DNA from: an uncultured Ruminococcus sp.
GTDB taxonomy: Bacteria; Bacillota; Clostridia; Oscillospirales; Ruminococcaceae
Assembly (NCBI GenBank): GCA_900318825.1
Contig: ONMB01000018.1
Location: forward strand, 1 to 55,365
DNA: 55,365 bases
Reading direction: 5' to 3'
Shown here: in pieces, positions 17,232 to 25,324 of the stretch
Position numbering within the stretch: position 1 is the stretch's first letter
How the letters are laid out: each line of letters starts with the position of its first letter
Position numbers and translations under genes: made by a program
The notes under the pieces: generated by a model
Seen by the model: the letters and a program-made list of their open reading frames with translations, nothing else
What the model was told of the DNA's origin: nothing
The model's database searches: none

Positions 17232-17266
17232 AACAGCCCGGGGATCTTCTCTCCGGGCTTGTTTTT
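17232..17266. terminator. Bidirectional terminator between feoA and a leftward gene
   Basis: Stem AGCCCGGGGA / TCTCCGGGCT with A-rich and T-rich flanks. The leftward gene's stop codon lies at its right edge. Confidence 0.88.
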
Positions 17267-17720
17267 ATTCTTGTGGATTTTCAGCGATATAGCGGTCGAG
17301 CACCTCTGCTGCCGTTCTCACAAACCTCACGCAAGGTCTCACCTTGTAGTATTCCTGTGTGCGCTTCTCCGGAACAGGTGTGCTCGTGACCTTGAGCCCT
17401 TTCAGCAGCTCGCGGCATATGATTGTGCCGTGCTGCTCCCTGAACTGCTCTGCAAGCTGCTGTATACGCTTATAGTGCTGAGCCTTTTTCGCGTCGTCCT
17501 TTTCTGTCCCCTCGCCGTAGAGTATCCCTGCGACCATGAACATTCCGGAACACGTTCCGCAGACCTCGCGCATTCTTCCCATTCCGCCGCCGAACGACGA
17601 CGACAGTTTCAGTGCGAGCTTCTCGTCCATACCGGTAACGTCGGAAAAAGCAACGAATATCGACTGTGCACAGTTAAGTCCCTGCGCAAAAAGACTGGCA
17701 GCCTTTTCAGCGTGCTCCAT
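17265..17720 (-). CDS. C_GCAxxG_C_C family redox protein
   Basis: A 151-residue protein of the C_GCAxxG_C_C family (predicted redox-active, often next to oxidoreductases). Seen: FAQGLNCAQSIFVAF, SSSFGGGMGRMREVCGTCSGMFMVAGILYG and the late Cys pair (IICRELL, RPCVRFVRTAAEVLD). All the conserved cysteines are present. The exact partner is not known. It lies 13 bases downstream of the diguanylate cyclase gene in the same direction, so the two are probably co-transcribed; AGGAGA is the ribosome binding site. Confidence 0.85.
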   Translation of the reverse strand: MEHAEKAASLFAQGLNCAQSIFVAFSDVTGMDEKLALKLSSSFGGGMGRMREVCGTCSGMFMVAGILYGEGTEKDDAKKAQHYKRIQQLAEQFREQHGTIICRELLKGLKVTSTPVPEKRTQEYYKVRPCVRFVRTAAEVLDRYIAENPQE

Positions 17721-17733
17721 TCAAAACATCTCC

Positions 17734-18870
17734 TTATGCTGTGGCACTTTCCGCGATCCTGTGCCTTTTTTTCTTTTCCTCATACATATTGTCGTCCATT
17801 TCCTTGAGGAATTTATCGGTATCTCCGCCGGGAGACATCTTGCTAGCACCCAGAGAGAAAAGCAGCTTATAGGGCTTTGCGCCGCTTTCATTGAACTTCT
17901 TCTCCTCCTCGCGGATATTATTGATGATCTCCTCAATCTCCTTGTCAGTGCCGGAAGGGACGATTATCATGAATTCGTCACCGGCATAGCGTATGGGAAT
18001 GGTTTTTTCAGGAGCTGATACACTGATTATCCTTGCGGCTTCGATGAGAGCTGCGTCGCCCTCGTCGTGGCCGTAATTGTCGTTGATAGACTTGAATTTG
18101 TCCATATCCAGCATTATACCGCGCACCTCAACACGCGAATACTCGAGCAGATTTATCAGGTGGCTGAGGTAATTGCGGTTATAGAGCCTTGTGAGCGGAT
18201 CAAGGTAAGACAACTCGTTCTGGAGTCCCATGTGCATACTCACGAGTCCTATCGCTACCGAGCACCAGCCCAGTGATATGCCGTAAACGCAATACTGTGC
18301 AGTCGCACACAGCAGGACCGGCATAAGGAACAGCCATACAGGTACAAATCGTGTCTTTCCATACTTTTTTCGGTGTATCCTTCTGATGACAACGCTCGAC
18401 AAGAGGTAGAAGAACGTCAGGAAGAAGTAATAGGTCGCAAAAGTTTTTCTGTGGTAGTAGTTGCCGGAATCGTAGTAGTACACAAACGGCACTTTGATGT
18501 TTATAATGAGCCCGACAAGTCCAAGCGCGCCCGGCAGACACATTCGTTTCAGGGTTCTGAGCATATGGTTCCGGCTGCCGTACAGACGCAGGTCAACGTA
18601 GAGCATCCACATCATTGCAACGACAATATTAGCCGTATATGTAAAGAGGTTAGTGATTATCGCGGACAGGTACGCGCCGTCGTAGGTCTGACCGTCCACG
18701 ATGAACGAGACCATATCACATACGCACGATACTGCCGTTATCACACACATAGCTGTAAATATCCTGTCACTTATCTGACGGCGCTGCCTTACAAGATAGC
18801 TGCTGAGCATAAGAACTATAAGTATCAGAACACCCATTGAATCTGTAATAATGATAGATTGAAGGTTCAT
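17734..18870 (-). CDS. Membrane diguanylate cyclase (GGDEF)
   Basis: Predicted to make cyclic di-GMP from GTP. Of 378 residues, about 1-205 hold six or so membrane segments. The GGDEF domain follows (about 215-370) with LTRLYNRNYL, DMDKFKSINDNYGHDEGD and the active-site loop AGDEF at 296-300. The Gly-to-Ala form of the signature is common in active cyclases. There is no obvious RxxD inhibitory site. ATG 18870 has GGAGG at 18877-18881; the longer frame starting at 18957 is not needed. Confidence 0.9.
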   Translation of the reverse strand: MNLQSIIITDSMGVLILIVLMLSSYLVRQRRQISDRIFTAMCVITAVSCVCDMVSFIVDGQTYDGAYLSAIITNLFTYTANIVVAMMWMLYVDLRLYGSRNHMLRTLKRMCLPGALGLVGLIINIKVPFVYYYDSGNYYHRKTFATYYFFLTFFYLLSSVVIRRIHRKKYGKTRFVPVWLFLMPVLLCATAQYCVYGISLGWCSVAIGLVSMHMGLQNELSYLDPLTRLYNRNYLSHLINLLEYSRVEVRGIMLDMDKFKSINDNYGHDEGDAALIEAARIISVSAPEKTIPIRYAGDEFMIIVPSGTDKEIEEIINNIREEEKKFNESGAKPYKLLFSLGASKMSPGGDTDKFLKEMDDNMYEEKKKRHRIAESATA

Positions 18871-18928
18871 ACAGTACCTCCGTAATTTATATATTAACAT
18901 TAAAAAAGCATAATGAATACTTTTATCC

Positions 18929-18957
18929 ATTATACCACAATCCTTTAAGGATTTCAA
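18929..18957 (-). promoter_or_regulatory. Promoter of the diguanylate cyclase operon
   Basis: In leftward sense: TTGAAA (18952-18957), 17 bases, TATAAT (18929-18934). Confidence 0.85.
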
Positions 18958-19011
18958 TAAATCAAATGTAAAATTTATGTATACTTACATATGTATATCC
19001 TATAAGTAAAC

Positions 19012-19038
19012 AGCTCCGTTTCAGAGATAAACGGAGCT
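19012..19038 (-). terminator. Hairpin after tetR
   Basis: Perfect stem AGCTCCGTTT / AAACGGAGCT. The leftward T-tract is weak (GTTTAC), so termination may be incomplete. Confidence 0.7.
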
Positions 19039-19056
19039 GCATATAATGTTCTGTGT

Positions 19057-19662
19057 TCACTTGACTTTGTGGCTCTCTAACATATTGCGGATAGAGTCGA
19101 AGAGGTAGGGCTTTAGCTGTTCGATGCCGCAGGGCTCGCCGTATAGGATAGTGGAATAGCAGGTTGAGGAGACAAGTTCAACTATCATAAACATCATAAG
19201 CTCCGGATCACGGAACTCATACGGTGCTTCATCGAGCATCTTGTAGTAGACATCAAGGAAATTGACGTCGCCCTCAGTCGCAGGAGTCGTTATCGCGGAT
19301 TTGAAAATTCCCCAGCTCAGGTTCTTGGAGATGAAGGTCAGCAGCGACTTGTTCTCATTGAGCTGATTTATAATGTTGTCTATCAGCATAACTATCTTGT
19401 CCTCGAAGGTGACTCCGGGGAACTGGTCCTTGAGATCATTGATAGCTTTATTGAAGAGCTGGCTCGACTTGTGTGAGACCAGTTTATTGCGGATATCATA
19501 CTTATCCTTGAAGTAGAGGTAGAAGGTTCCTTTAGCTACTCCGGCTTTTCCGACGATGTCAGATATAGAGGTCTTGCTGAAGCCCTTTGTAGTAAAGAAT
19601 TCAAAAGCAGTTTTGAGGAGCGAGTTTTCTTTCTGCTGCTTGTTAAGATCAACTTTTCCCAT
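19057..19662 (-). CDS. TetR-family repressor
   Basis: A 201-residue TetR regulator. The N-terminal helix-turn-helix is clear (AFEFFTTKGFSKTSISDIVGKAGVAKGTFYLYFKDKYDI, about residues 17-55); the C-terminal ligand/dimer domain is helical with no close family assigned. It faces the MMPL transporter operon across about 310 bases that carry three copies of the palindrome TGACYAACGGTCA, so it most likely represses both that operon and itself. ATG 19662 is chosen for its GAGG spacing and family-like N-terminus. Confidence 0.93.
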   Translation of the reverse strand: MGKVDLNKQQKENSLLKTAFEFFTTKGFSKTSISDIVGKAGVAKGTFYLYFKDKYDIRNKLVSHKSSQLFNKAINDLKDQFPGVTFEDKIVMLIDNIINQLNENKSLLTFISKNLSWGIFKSAITTPATEGDVNFLDVYYKMLDEAPYEFRDPELMMFMIVELVSSTCYSTILYGEPCGIEQLKPYLFDSIRNMLESHKVK

Positions 19663-19746
19663 AAGTCTTAACCTCAATTATAATATGTATCTGACGGATA
19701 GGAACTCTTGCATAATGCGGAATTAACAGTTATTGATTACAACTTA

Positions 19747-19776
19747 ATTATAATCCATTGAAGCGGCTCTTGTCAA
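19747..19776 (-). promoter_or_regulatory. tetR promoter
   Basis: In leftward sense: TTGACA (19771-19776), 18 bases, TATAAT (19747-19752). Operator 1 begins 10 bases upstream of the -35. Confidence 0.85.
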
Positions 19777-19785
19777 GGCAAATTT

Positions 19786-19800
19786 ATGACCAACGGTCAT
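19786..19800. promoter_or_regulatory. TetR operator 1
   Basis: The palindrome ATGACCAACGGTCAT, just upstream of the tetR -35 box. Confidence 0.85.
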
Positions 19801-19871
19801 AAATTTTATCCGTCACTTTTGTGCATTCTTACAAAATTCTCAAAAACAAGTTGATTTTAAGAAATTTAAGG

Positions 19872-19900
19872 TTGACTAACGGTCATTTTAGCGCTATGCT
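19872..19900 (+). promoter_or_regulatory. MMPL operon promoter with operator 2 over its -35
   Basis: TTGACT (19872-19877), 17 bases, TATGCT (19895-19900). The -35 is the first half of the operator TTGACTAACGGTCA (19872-19885), so repressor binding would block polymerase directly. Confidence 0.85.
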
Positions 19901-19915
19901 ATAAATGTAAACACA

Positions 19916-19930
19916 TTGACCAACGGTCAA
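19916..19930. promoter_or_regulatory. TetR operator 3
   Basis: TTGACCAACGGTCAA, a perfect palindrome around the central base, just past the expected start of the MMPL transcript. Confidence 0.85.
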
Positions 19931-19974
19931 TTTTATGTATAAATTATGAATAACTGATAGAAAGGACTGATCTT

Positions 19975-22092
19975 ATGCTTCGTTTCGGCGAATGGGTGGC
20001 AAAACACAGAGTTCTCATACTCCTGTTAGGCATAGTGCTCCTGATACCCTCGGCTATCGGCTACGCCAATACACGAGTAAACTACGATATCCTATCCTAC
20101 CTCCCAAAAGACATTGACACTATGACAGGTCAGGATATACTTAAAGATGAATTCGGTCAAGGAGGCTTCTCCCTTGTAATGATAGAGGGCATGAGCGACA
20201 AGGACGTCGCTAAAACTGCCCATAAGTTCGAGGAGATCGACCACGTTTCCAGCGTAGTATGCTATCAGTCCCTCACCGACTGCGAGATACCTATGGAAAT
20301 ACTCCCCGAAAAATATATCAAAGCCTTCAACAACGGCGATACCACTATGATGGCGGTTTTCTTCGACGATACTACCTCAGCCGACGGTACTCTCGCCGCT
20401 GTCGATAAGATGCGTGACATCACCGACAAGCAGTGCTTCATCAGCGGTATGTCAGCCATAACCCTCGATATGAAGAACCTCTCCAAGAGCGAGTCTATTA
20501 TCTATGCAGTCATAGCTGTTCTCCTCACAAGCCTCGTACTTGTAGTCACTATGGACTCGTTCCTGATACCCCTGTTCTTTATGCTCAGCATAGGCTTCGC
20601 TATTGCATGGAACCTCGGTACGAATATCTTCCTCGGCGAGATATCATTCCTCACAAAAGCCCTCGCAATGGTGCTCCAGCTCGGCGTCACGATGGACTAC
20701 TCTATATTCCTCTGGCACAGCTACAAGGAACAGCTCGAGATATACTCCGGCAATAAGCAGGAAGCTATGGCTCACGCTATCGCTAACACAGTAGTATCAG
20801 TTGTCAGCAGCTCCTTCACAACAGTTGCAGGCTTCCTTGCAATGTGCTTCATGAGCTTCACGCTCGGACTCGACCTCGGCATAGTAATGGCAAAGGGCGT
20901 TGTCTGCGGCGTTATCGCCTGTGTAACAGTCCTCCCGGCAATGATACTCATCTTCGAGAAGGCTATCACAAAGACCTCCCACAGGGAATTCCTCCCCTCG
21001 TTCACTAAGACCTCCGGCTTTATCATAAAGCACTCATGGGTGTTCCTCGTTATCGGAGTCGTGCTTCTTATACCGGCTCTCTTCGGCAACAGCAATTACA
21101 GCGTTTACTACAAGCTCGACAGCACTCTCCCAGCAAGCCTCGAGAGCGTTTCCGCAAACACAAAGCTGTCTGAGGAATTCAATATGAACAGCACCCACAT
21201 AATCCTCGCAAAGTCCGATATGCCTGCAAAGGAAGCTACAAAGATGCTGAACGATATAAAGCAGGTCGACGGTGTAAAGTTCACATTAGGCTACAACGAG
21301 CTCTTCGGACCGGCTATCCCGGACGAAGTTATCCCGGATAAATTCAGAGGCAAGCTCAAGAGCGATGAATACCAGCTTATGCTGGTCGGCTCTGAGTATG
21401 AGGTCGCTTCCGACGAAGTCAATGAGCAGATCACCAAGATAAGCGATATCGTAGGCAAATACGACGATGATGCAATGGTCATCGGTGAAGCTCCCGCTAC
21501 AAAGGACCTCATCAATATCACCGACAAGGACTTCAAGGTCGTAAGCATACTCTCGATCGCAGTTATCTTCCTGATAATCGCATTCACATTCAAGTCCGTA
21601 TCGCTCCCCGTGATACTCGTCTCAGTTATCGAGCTCGCAATTATGATAAATCTCGGCTTAGCCTACTACACCGGAACAAAGCTGCCGTTCATCGCTTCAG
21701 TAGTTATCGGAACGATACAGCTCGGTGCAACAGTTGACTACGCTATTCTTATGACAACAAGATACCGCACAGAAAGATTCCTCGGAAACAGCCGCAGGGA
21801 CTCCGTAAGCACAGCTCTCAGGACATCTATAAAGTCCGTCATCACATCAGCCATGGGCTTCTTCGCAGCTACTATCGGCGTAGCTCTCTATTCCGATATC
21901 GGTATGATCTCGTCACTCTGTATGCTGCTCGCAAGAGGTGCTATCATCTCAATGGTAGTCGTAGTAACTGTACTGCCCTCGATGTTCCTGCTTTTCGACG
22001 GTATCATATGCAGAACGAGCTACGGTTTCGTCCAGAAGCACCACGATAACGACAACGTAAATATGAACAAGGAAGTTTATTCCGTTAAATAA
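19975..22092 (+). CDS. MMPL-family (RND superfamily) transporter
   Basis: A 705-residue inner-membrane protein with two repeated halves. Each has one N-terminal membrane helix, an extracellular domain and a five- to six-helix bundle. The conserved helix motifs are seen twice: QLGVTMDYSIFLWHSY in the first half and QLGATVDYAILMTTRY in the second, each with the Asp-Tyr pair expected for proton coupling. Family members export lipids, glycolipids or drugs; the cargo here is unknown. It is controlled by the divergent TetR and leads an operon with a heptad-repeat secreted protein 25 bases downstream. An AGAAAGGA ribosome binding site precedes the ATG. Confidence 0.93.
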   Translation: MLRFGEWVAKHRVLILLLGIVLLIPSAIGYANTRVNYDILSYLPKDIDTMTGQDILKDEFGQGGFSLVMIEGMSDKDVAKTAHKFEEIDHVSSVVCYQSLTDCEIPMEILPEKYIKAFNNGDTTMMAVFFDDTTSADGTLAAVDKMRDITDKQCFISGMSAITLDMKNLSKSESIIYAVIAVLLTSLVLVVTMDSFLIPLFFMLSIGFAIAWNLGTNIFLGEISFLTKALAMVLQLGVTMDYSIFLWHSYKEQLEIYSGNKQEAMAHAIANTVVSVVSSSFTTVAGFLAMCFMSFTLGLDLGIVMAKGVVCGVIACVTVLPAMILIFEKAITKTSHREFLPSFTKTSGFIIKHSWVFLVIGVVLLIPALFGNSNYSVYYKLDSTLPASLESVSANTKLSEEFNMNSTHIILAKSDMPAKEATKMLNDIKQVDGVKFTLGYNELFGPAIPDEVIPDKFRGKLKSDEYQLMLVGSEYEVASDEVNEQITKISDIVGKYDDDAMVIGEAPATKDLINITDKDFKVVSILSIAVIFLIIAFTFKSVSLPVILVSVIELAIMINLGLAYYTGTKLPFIASVVIGTIQLGATVDYAILMTTRYRTERFLGNSRRDSVSTALRTSIKSVITSAMGFFAATIGVALYSDIGMISSLCMLLARGAIISMVVVVTVLPSMFLLFDGIICRTSYGFVQKHHDNDNVNMNKEVYSVK

Positions 22093-22117
22093 AATAAACA
22101 GTAAAGGAGTAAGAGAT

Positions 22118-24760
22118 ATGAAAAACTATAAAAAAGTCATCGCCGGCGCTGTTGCGATCGCTATATCCGCAGGTGCTACAACCACTCTCGCTTTCGCCAA
22201 GACAAACGACGGCTCAGAACCCGATAACTCCGAAACTGCTGCAACGGCTGCGTCCGACAGCACTTCTTCAAGAACAGAGCTCGACAAAGCCCCCTATAAG
22301 GACGAAACAGTCTATGTTCTCTGCAAGAACGACTCGCATATAAAGAAGGTCATCGTCAGCGACTGGCTGCAAAATCCCCCCGCACTCTCCATACTCGACG
22401 ATGTTACCTCGCTCAAGGATATCGAAAACGTCAAGGGCGAAGAGACCTTCACAACCGACAGCGACAATATCACATGGGCTGCCGACGGAAAGGACATCTA
22501 CTACAAGGGCACTACCGAAAAGGAGCTCCCCGTAGACGTCACAATGAAGTATTTCCTCGATGGCAAGGAAGTAACTCCCGACTCTATCATCGGCAAGAGC
22601 GGTCACCTCGTTATCCGCTGGGAGTATAACAACAAGACCAGCGTCACAAGAAATGTAAACGGCAAGGACAAGGAATTCAAGGTGCCTTTCATCGTGGCAA
22701 GCGCTGCTCTGCTCAACAATGAGAAGTTCCTGAACGCTACTATCTCCAGCGGCAAGGTCATCTCCGACGGAAACCGCCTCATCGTTGTAGGTCTGGCGTT
22801 CCCCGGTCTCAATCAGTGTCTCGGACTCGACGCTATGGAGGACATCGACATCGAGCTCCCGGAGAACGTTGAATTCTCCGCAGACGTTACAGATTTTGAA
22901 ATGAGCAATACAGTTACGGCTGTTTCCAATGAGCTGTTCTCACGCCTCGACTTCGAGGAGGATTTCAACATCGGCAACCTCAAGGAAAAGCTCACTGAGC
23001 TCAGCGACGGCTCAAAGAAACTCTGCGACGGCACCCTTGAACTCTACAACGGCATTAATACTCTCGCCGAAAAGTCAGGCGGTCTCACAGACGGCATCGC
23101 AAAGCTCGATGCAGGTGCGCTCGAACTCAAAAAAGGTGCGGACTCCCTCAGCAGCGGTGCAGCAGCTCTCTCAAACGGTGCCAAGACAGTTTCTGACTCA
23201 ACAGCAAAGCTCAGGGACGGTATCAAGTCCGCAAAGGAAGGTTCATCAAAGCTGAACTCCGGCGCTGCACAGCTCAAGACCGGTGCTGCCGAACTCAGCA
23301 GCGGTGTTGACAAGCTCGTTGAAGGCGGCAAGGCTCTCTCAGCCGGTATAGACTCAGCCAAGAAGGGCTCCGAACAGCTCGTAGCAGGTCTCGCAGACGC
23401 TGACAAGGGCTCGGACGAACTCGTTGCAGGCGCAAAGCAGTTCGCAAACGGTGCTTCACAGCTCGCAGACGGAAGCGCAAAGCTCAAGAGCGGCTCAGCT
23501 GTTCTTGCAGACGGCGCTGCAAAGCTCAACAAGGGCGCTGAAACCCTCAGCGACTCCGCCGGTCAGCTCTCCGACGGCATAAATAGTGCAAAGAACGGTG
23601 CAGACGCACTTTCAGCAGGCATAGACTCAGTCAAGACAGGCGCAGGCTCCCTGAAGAGCGGCGCAGCTTCTGTCGCAGACGGCGCTGAAAAGCTCCACGA
23701 CGGTCTCGGCACTGCAAGCACTTCCCTCAGCACAACTATCGCGGCAAATGAGCAGGCTCTCGCTGCTCTCGAAGCTCTCTACGCTCAGTCACCTTCCACA
23801 GAGCTCGCCACAACGATAGGCACTCTCCGCAAGACCATTGAAGCTCAGAAGCAGATCGCCGCTTCAATGTCCGACACAGGTGATCTCGGCAAGGGCGCTG
23901 CAACACTCGAAAAGGGCTCCGAGCATCTCAGCAACGGCGCAGGCAGCCTCAACGACGGTCTAACTGCCGCGAGCGCAGGCGCTTCACAGCTCAAGACAGG
24001 TCTCGACACACTCAATAAGGGCGGCAAGGCTCTCGCAGGCGGCTCGAAGGAGCTCGCTGCTTCGACCGGCACTCTCTCAACAGGCGCGGCTTCACTTTCA
24101 GGCGGTGCTGCTGAACTCGACGCCGGCATCATCAAGCTGAAGAGCAGCGGCGGAACATTTGTTACCGGTCTCGAAAAACTCTCTGAGGGCATCGACAAGC
24201 TCTACTCAGGTGCTAAGCAGCTCGACAGCGGTCTCGGTAAGCTCTCAACAGGTGCAGTCGACCTCAACAAGGGACTCGCTCAGCTCCAGACCGGCGCTTC
24301 TGCTCTCAGCAAGGGCGCCAATGAGCTCGGAAACGGCGCTAACGTCCTCGACAGCGGCCTCACGGAGCTCCTCGACGGCGGCAACAAGCTCGCCGAAGGT
24401 ACGGCTACTCTCTACGCTTCTACCGGTCAGCTCAGTGAAGGAGCAAAGAAGGTCTCCGACGGCTCGACAGCTGTATGGAACGGCGCTAACGCTCTCAAGG
24501 ACGGCAGCGGCGCTCTCGTGGACGGTATCGCAAAGCTCCGCGGCGGTGCAAAGGACCTCAACGACGGCATGACCAAGTTCAACGATGAGGGTATGTCCAA
24601 GATATCGTCTGCTGTAAATCAAAAGCTGCCTGAAATTATGAACAATTTTAAAACAACTCGCGAAATCTCCAAAGAGTACAATAGCTTTTCCGGCATTTCA
24701 GACAAAATGGACGGAAGTGTAAAGTTCATATATGTTTTTGACGGTGCTTCAAAGAAATAA
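22118..24760 (+). CDS. Secreted heptad-repeat protein (YhgE/Pip-like, LxxGa repeats)
   Basis: An 880-residue exported protein. Residues 1-30 form a signal peptide and about 45-285 a globular N-terminal domain (ending ELFSRLDFEEDFNIGNL). From about 290 to 840 it is a very regular seven-residue repeat of the type L-x-x-G-A/S-x-x (LSNGA, LKTGA, LSSGV, LADGS). A short spacer about 550-580 is more helix-like. No C-terminal membrane segment is visible. Such proteins regularly accompany MMPL genes in Clostridia and resemble the YhgE/Pip repeat region; a role as a periplasm-spanning partner or channel extension is plausible but unproven. Confidence 0.78.
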   Translation: MKNYKKVIAGAVAIAISAGATTTLAFAKTNDGSEPDNSETAATAASDSTSSRTELDKAPYKDETVYVLCKNDSHIKKVIVSDWLQNPPALSILDDVTSLKDIENVKGEETFTTDSDNITWAADGKDIYYKGTTEKELPVDVTMKYFLDGKEVTPDSIIGKSGHLVIRWEYNNKTSVTRNVNGKDKEFKVPFIVASAALLNNEKFLNATISSGKVISDGNRLIVVGLAFPGLNQCLGLDAMEDIDIELPENVEFSADVTDFEMSNTVTAVSNELFSRLDFEEDFNIGNLKEKLTELSDGSKKLCDGTLELYNGINTLAEKSGGLTDGIAKLDAGALELKKGADSLSSGAAALSNGAKTVSDSTAKLRDGIKSAKEGSSKLNSGAAQLKTGAAELSSGVDKLVEGGKALSAGIDSAKKGSEQLVAGLADADKGSDELVAGAKQFANGASQLADGSAKLKSGSAVLADGAAKLNKGAETLSDSAGQLSDGINSAKNGADALSAGIDSVKTGAGSLKSGAASVADGAEKLHDGLGTASTSLSTTIAANEQALAALEALYAQSPSTELATTIGTLRKTIEAQKQIAASMSDTGDLGKGAATLEKGSEHLSNGAGSLNDGLTAASAGASQLKTGLDTLNKGGKALAGGSKELAASTGTLSTGAASLSGGAAELDAGIIKLKSSGGTFVTGLEKLSEGIDKLYSGAKQLDSGLGKLSTGAVDLNKGLAQLQTGASALSKGANELGNGANVLDSGLTELLDGGNKLAEGTATLYASTGQLSEGAKKVSDGSTAVWNGANALKDGSGALVDGIAKLRGGAKDLNDGMTKFNDEGMSKISSAVNQKLPEIMNNFKTTREISKEYNSFSGISDKMDGSVKFIYVFDGASKK

Positions 24761-24845
24761 TTTGTCGTAATTGGTCGAAAAAATCCCTATTTTAAGCGGT
24801 TCCGCTATATATATGCGTATATATATGGGGATAAAGAATATATAT

Positions 24846-24874
24846 TTGCAATTTGGCATAAACAGTGATATACT
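24846..24874 (+). promoter_or_regulatory. Promoter of small RNA 1
   Basis: TTGCAA (24846-24851), 17 bases, TATACT (24869-24874). The expected start is near 24881, right at the first base of a hairpin. Confidence 0.75.
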
Positions 24875-24937
24875 ATTATCAAAGGACAAATGCTGCTTGT
24901 CTTTTATAATGATTTTTTCAATTCCATCCTTTAAAAA
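24862..24937 (+). repeat. Direct repeat shared by the two small-RNA genes, copy 1
   Basis: About 75 bases, from ACAGTGATATACT to CCTTTAAAA. Copy 2 is at 25212-25286, 350 bases downstream. One substitution (A/G after TATACT) is visible, and similarity extends weakly upstream into the -35 region. Confidence 0.9.
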
Positions 24938-24970
24938 CTAAGAGCAACCTTGCGGTTGCTCTTAGTTTTT
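24881..24970 (+). ncRNA. Candidate small RNA 1 (tandem pair)
   Basis: A predicted RNA of about 90 bases. It has a 5' hairpin AAAGGACAA-ATGCTGC-TTGTCTTTT (9 pairs, one G-U), then a single-stranded AU-rich stretch carrying CCATCCTTTAAAA, then a 17-pair terminator stem (24933-24949 / 24954-24970, loop TTGC) with a T-tract. The promoter, 5' stem and single-stranded part recur at 25196-25286 with very few changes, while the terminator sequence is completely different. This pattern argues for two related transcripts and not for a coding or riboswitch leader. No open frame of note lies within it. Confidence 0.7.
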
Positions 24971-25195
24971 ACCCAATTTAAAACAATATTTTTACTGATA
25001 CACAATTTGGAAAAAAATACGTCGTCATTTTGATCAAAGCATTTTCCACGCAAACTTTCACGCAATTACTTTACATAAATTTAACATTGCCTTAACAATC
25101 CCTTATCATTTCGATTTTCGCCTGTATTACGCCGTTTTAAGTGCCATATATTTGATATATATGTATTTGCATATAGCTCGATTAGTATTATATAT

Positions 25196-25224
25196 TTGCT
25201 TTTACATATACACAGTGATATACT
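25196..25224 (+). promoter_or_regulatory. Promoter of small RNA 2
   Basis: TTGCTT (25196-25201), 17 bases, TATACT (25219-25224). The layout is identical to the promoter at 24846-24874. Confidence 0.75.
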
Positions 25225-25230
25225 GTTATC

Positions 25231-25324
25231 AAAGGACAAATGCTGCTTGTCTTTTATAATGATTTTTTCAATTCCATCCTTTAAAAGAAAAAGAGTAGTC
25301 GAAAGACTACTCTTTTTCTTTTTT
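25231..25324 (+). ncRNA. Candidate small RNA 2 (tandem pair)
   Basis: The paralogue of small RNA 1: the same 5' hairpin and the same CCATCCTTT-bearing region (25212-25286 matches 24862-24936 with one base change). It is followed by a different terminator stem, GAAAAAGAGTAGTC / GACTACTCTTTTTC with a GAAA loop (25287-25318) and T6. The terminator overlaps the end of the leftward lysR gene (stop 25307-25309) and can also terminate that gene. Confidence 0.7.

Noticed and set aside
22980-24600. A DNA-level tandem repeat or selfish element
   Set aside because: The units are similar in protein but varied in codons, and one frame stays open throughout with signal peptide and ribosome binding site; it is a coding heptad repeat.
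24800-24828. TATATATATGCGTATATATA as the terminator of the MMPL operon
   Set aside because: The stem is all A/T with no T-tract after it; at most a weak structure.
24862-25324. A riboswitch or T-box leader for a downstream gene
   Set aside because: Both copies end in terminators with no rightward gene behind them; the next genes run leftward. Stand-alone small RNAs fit better.
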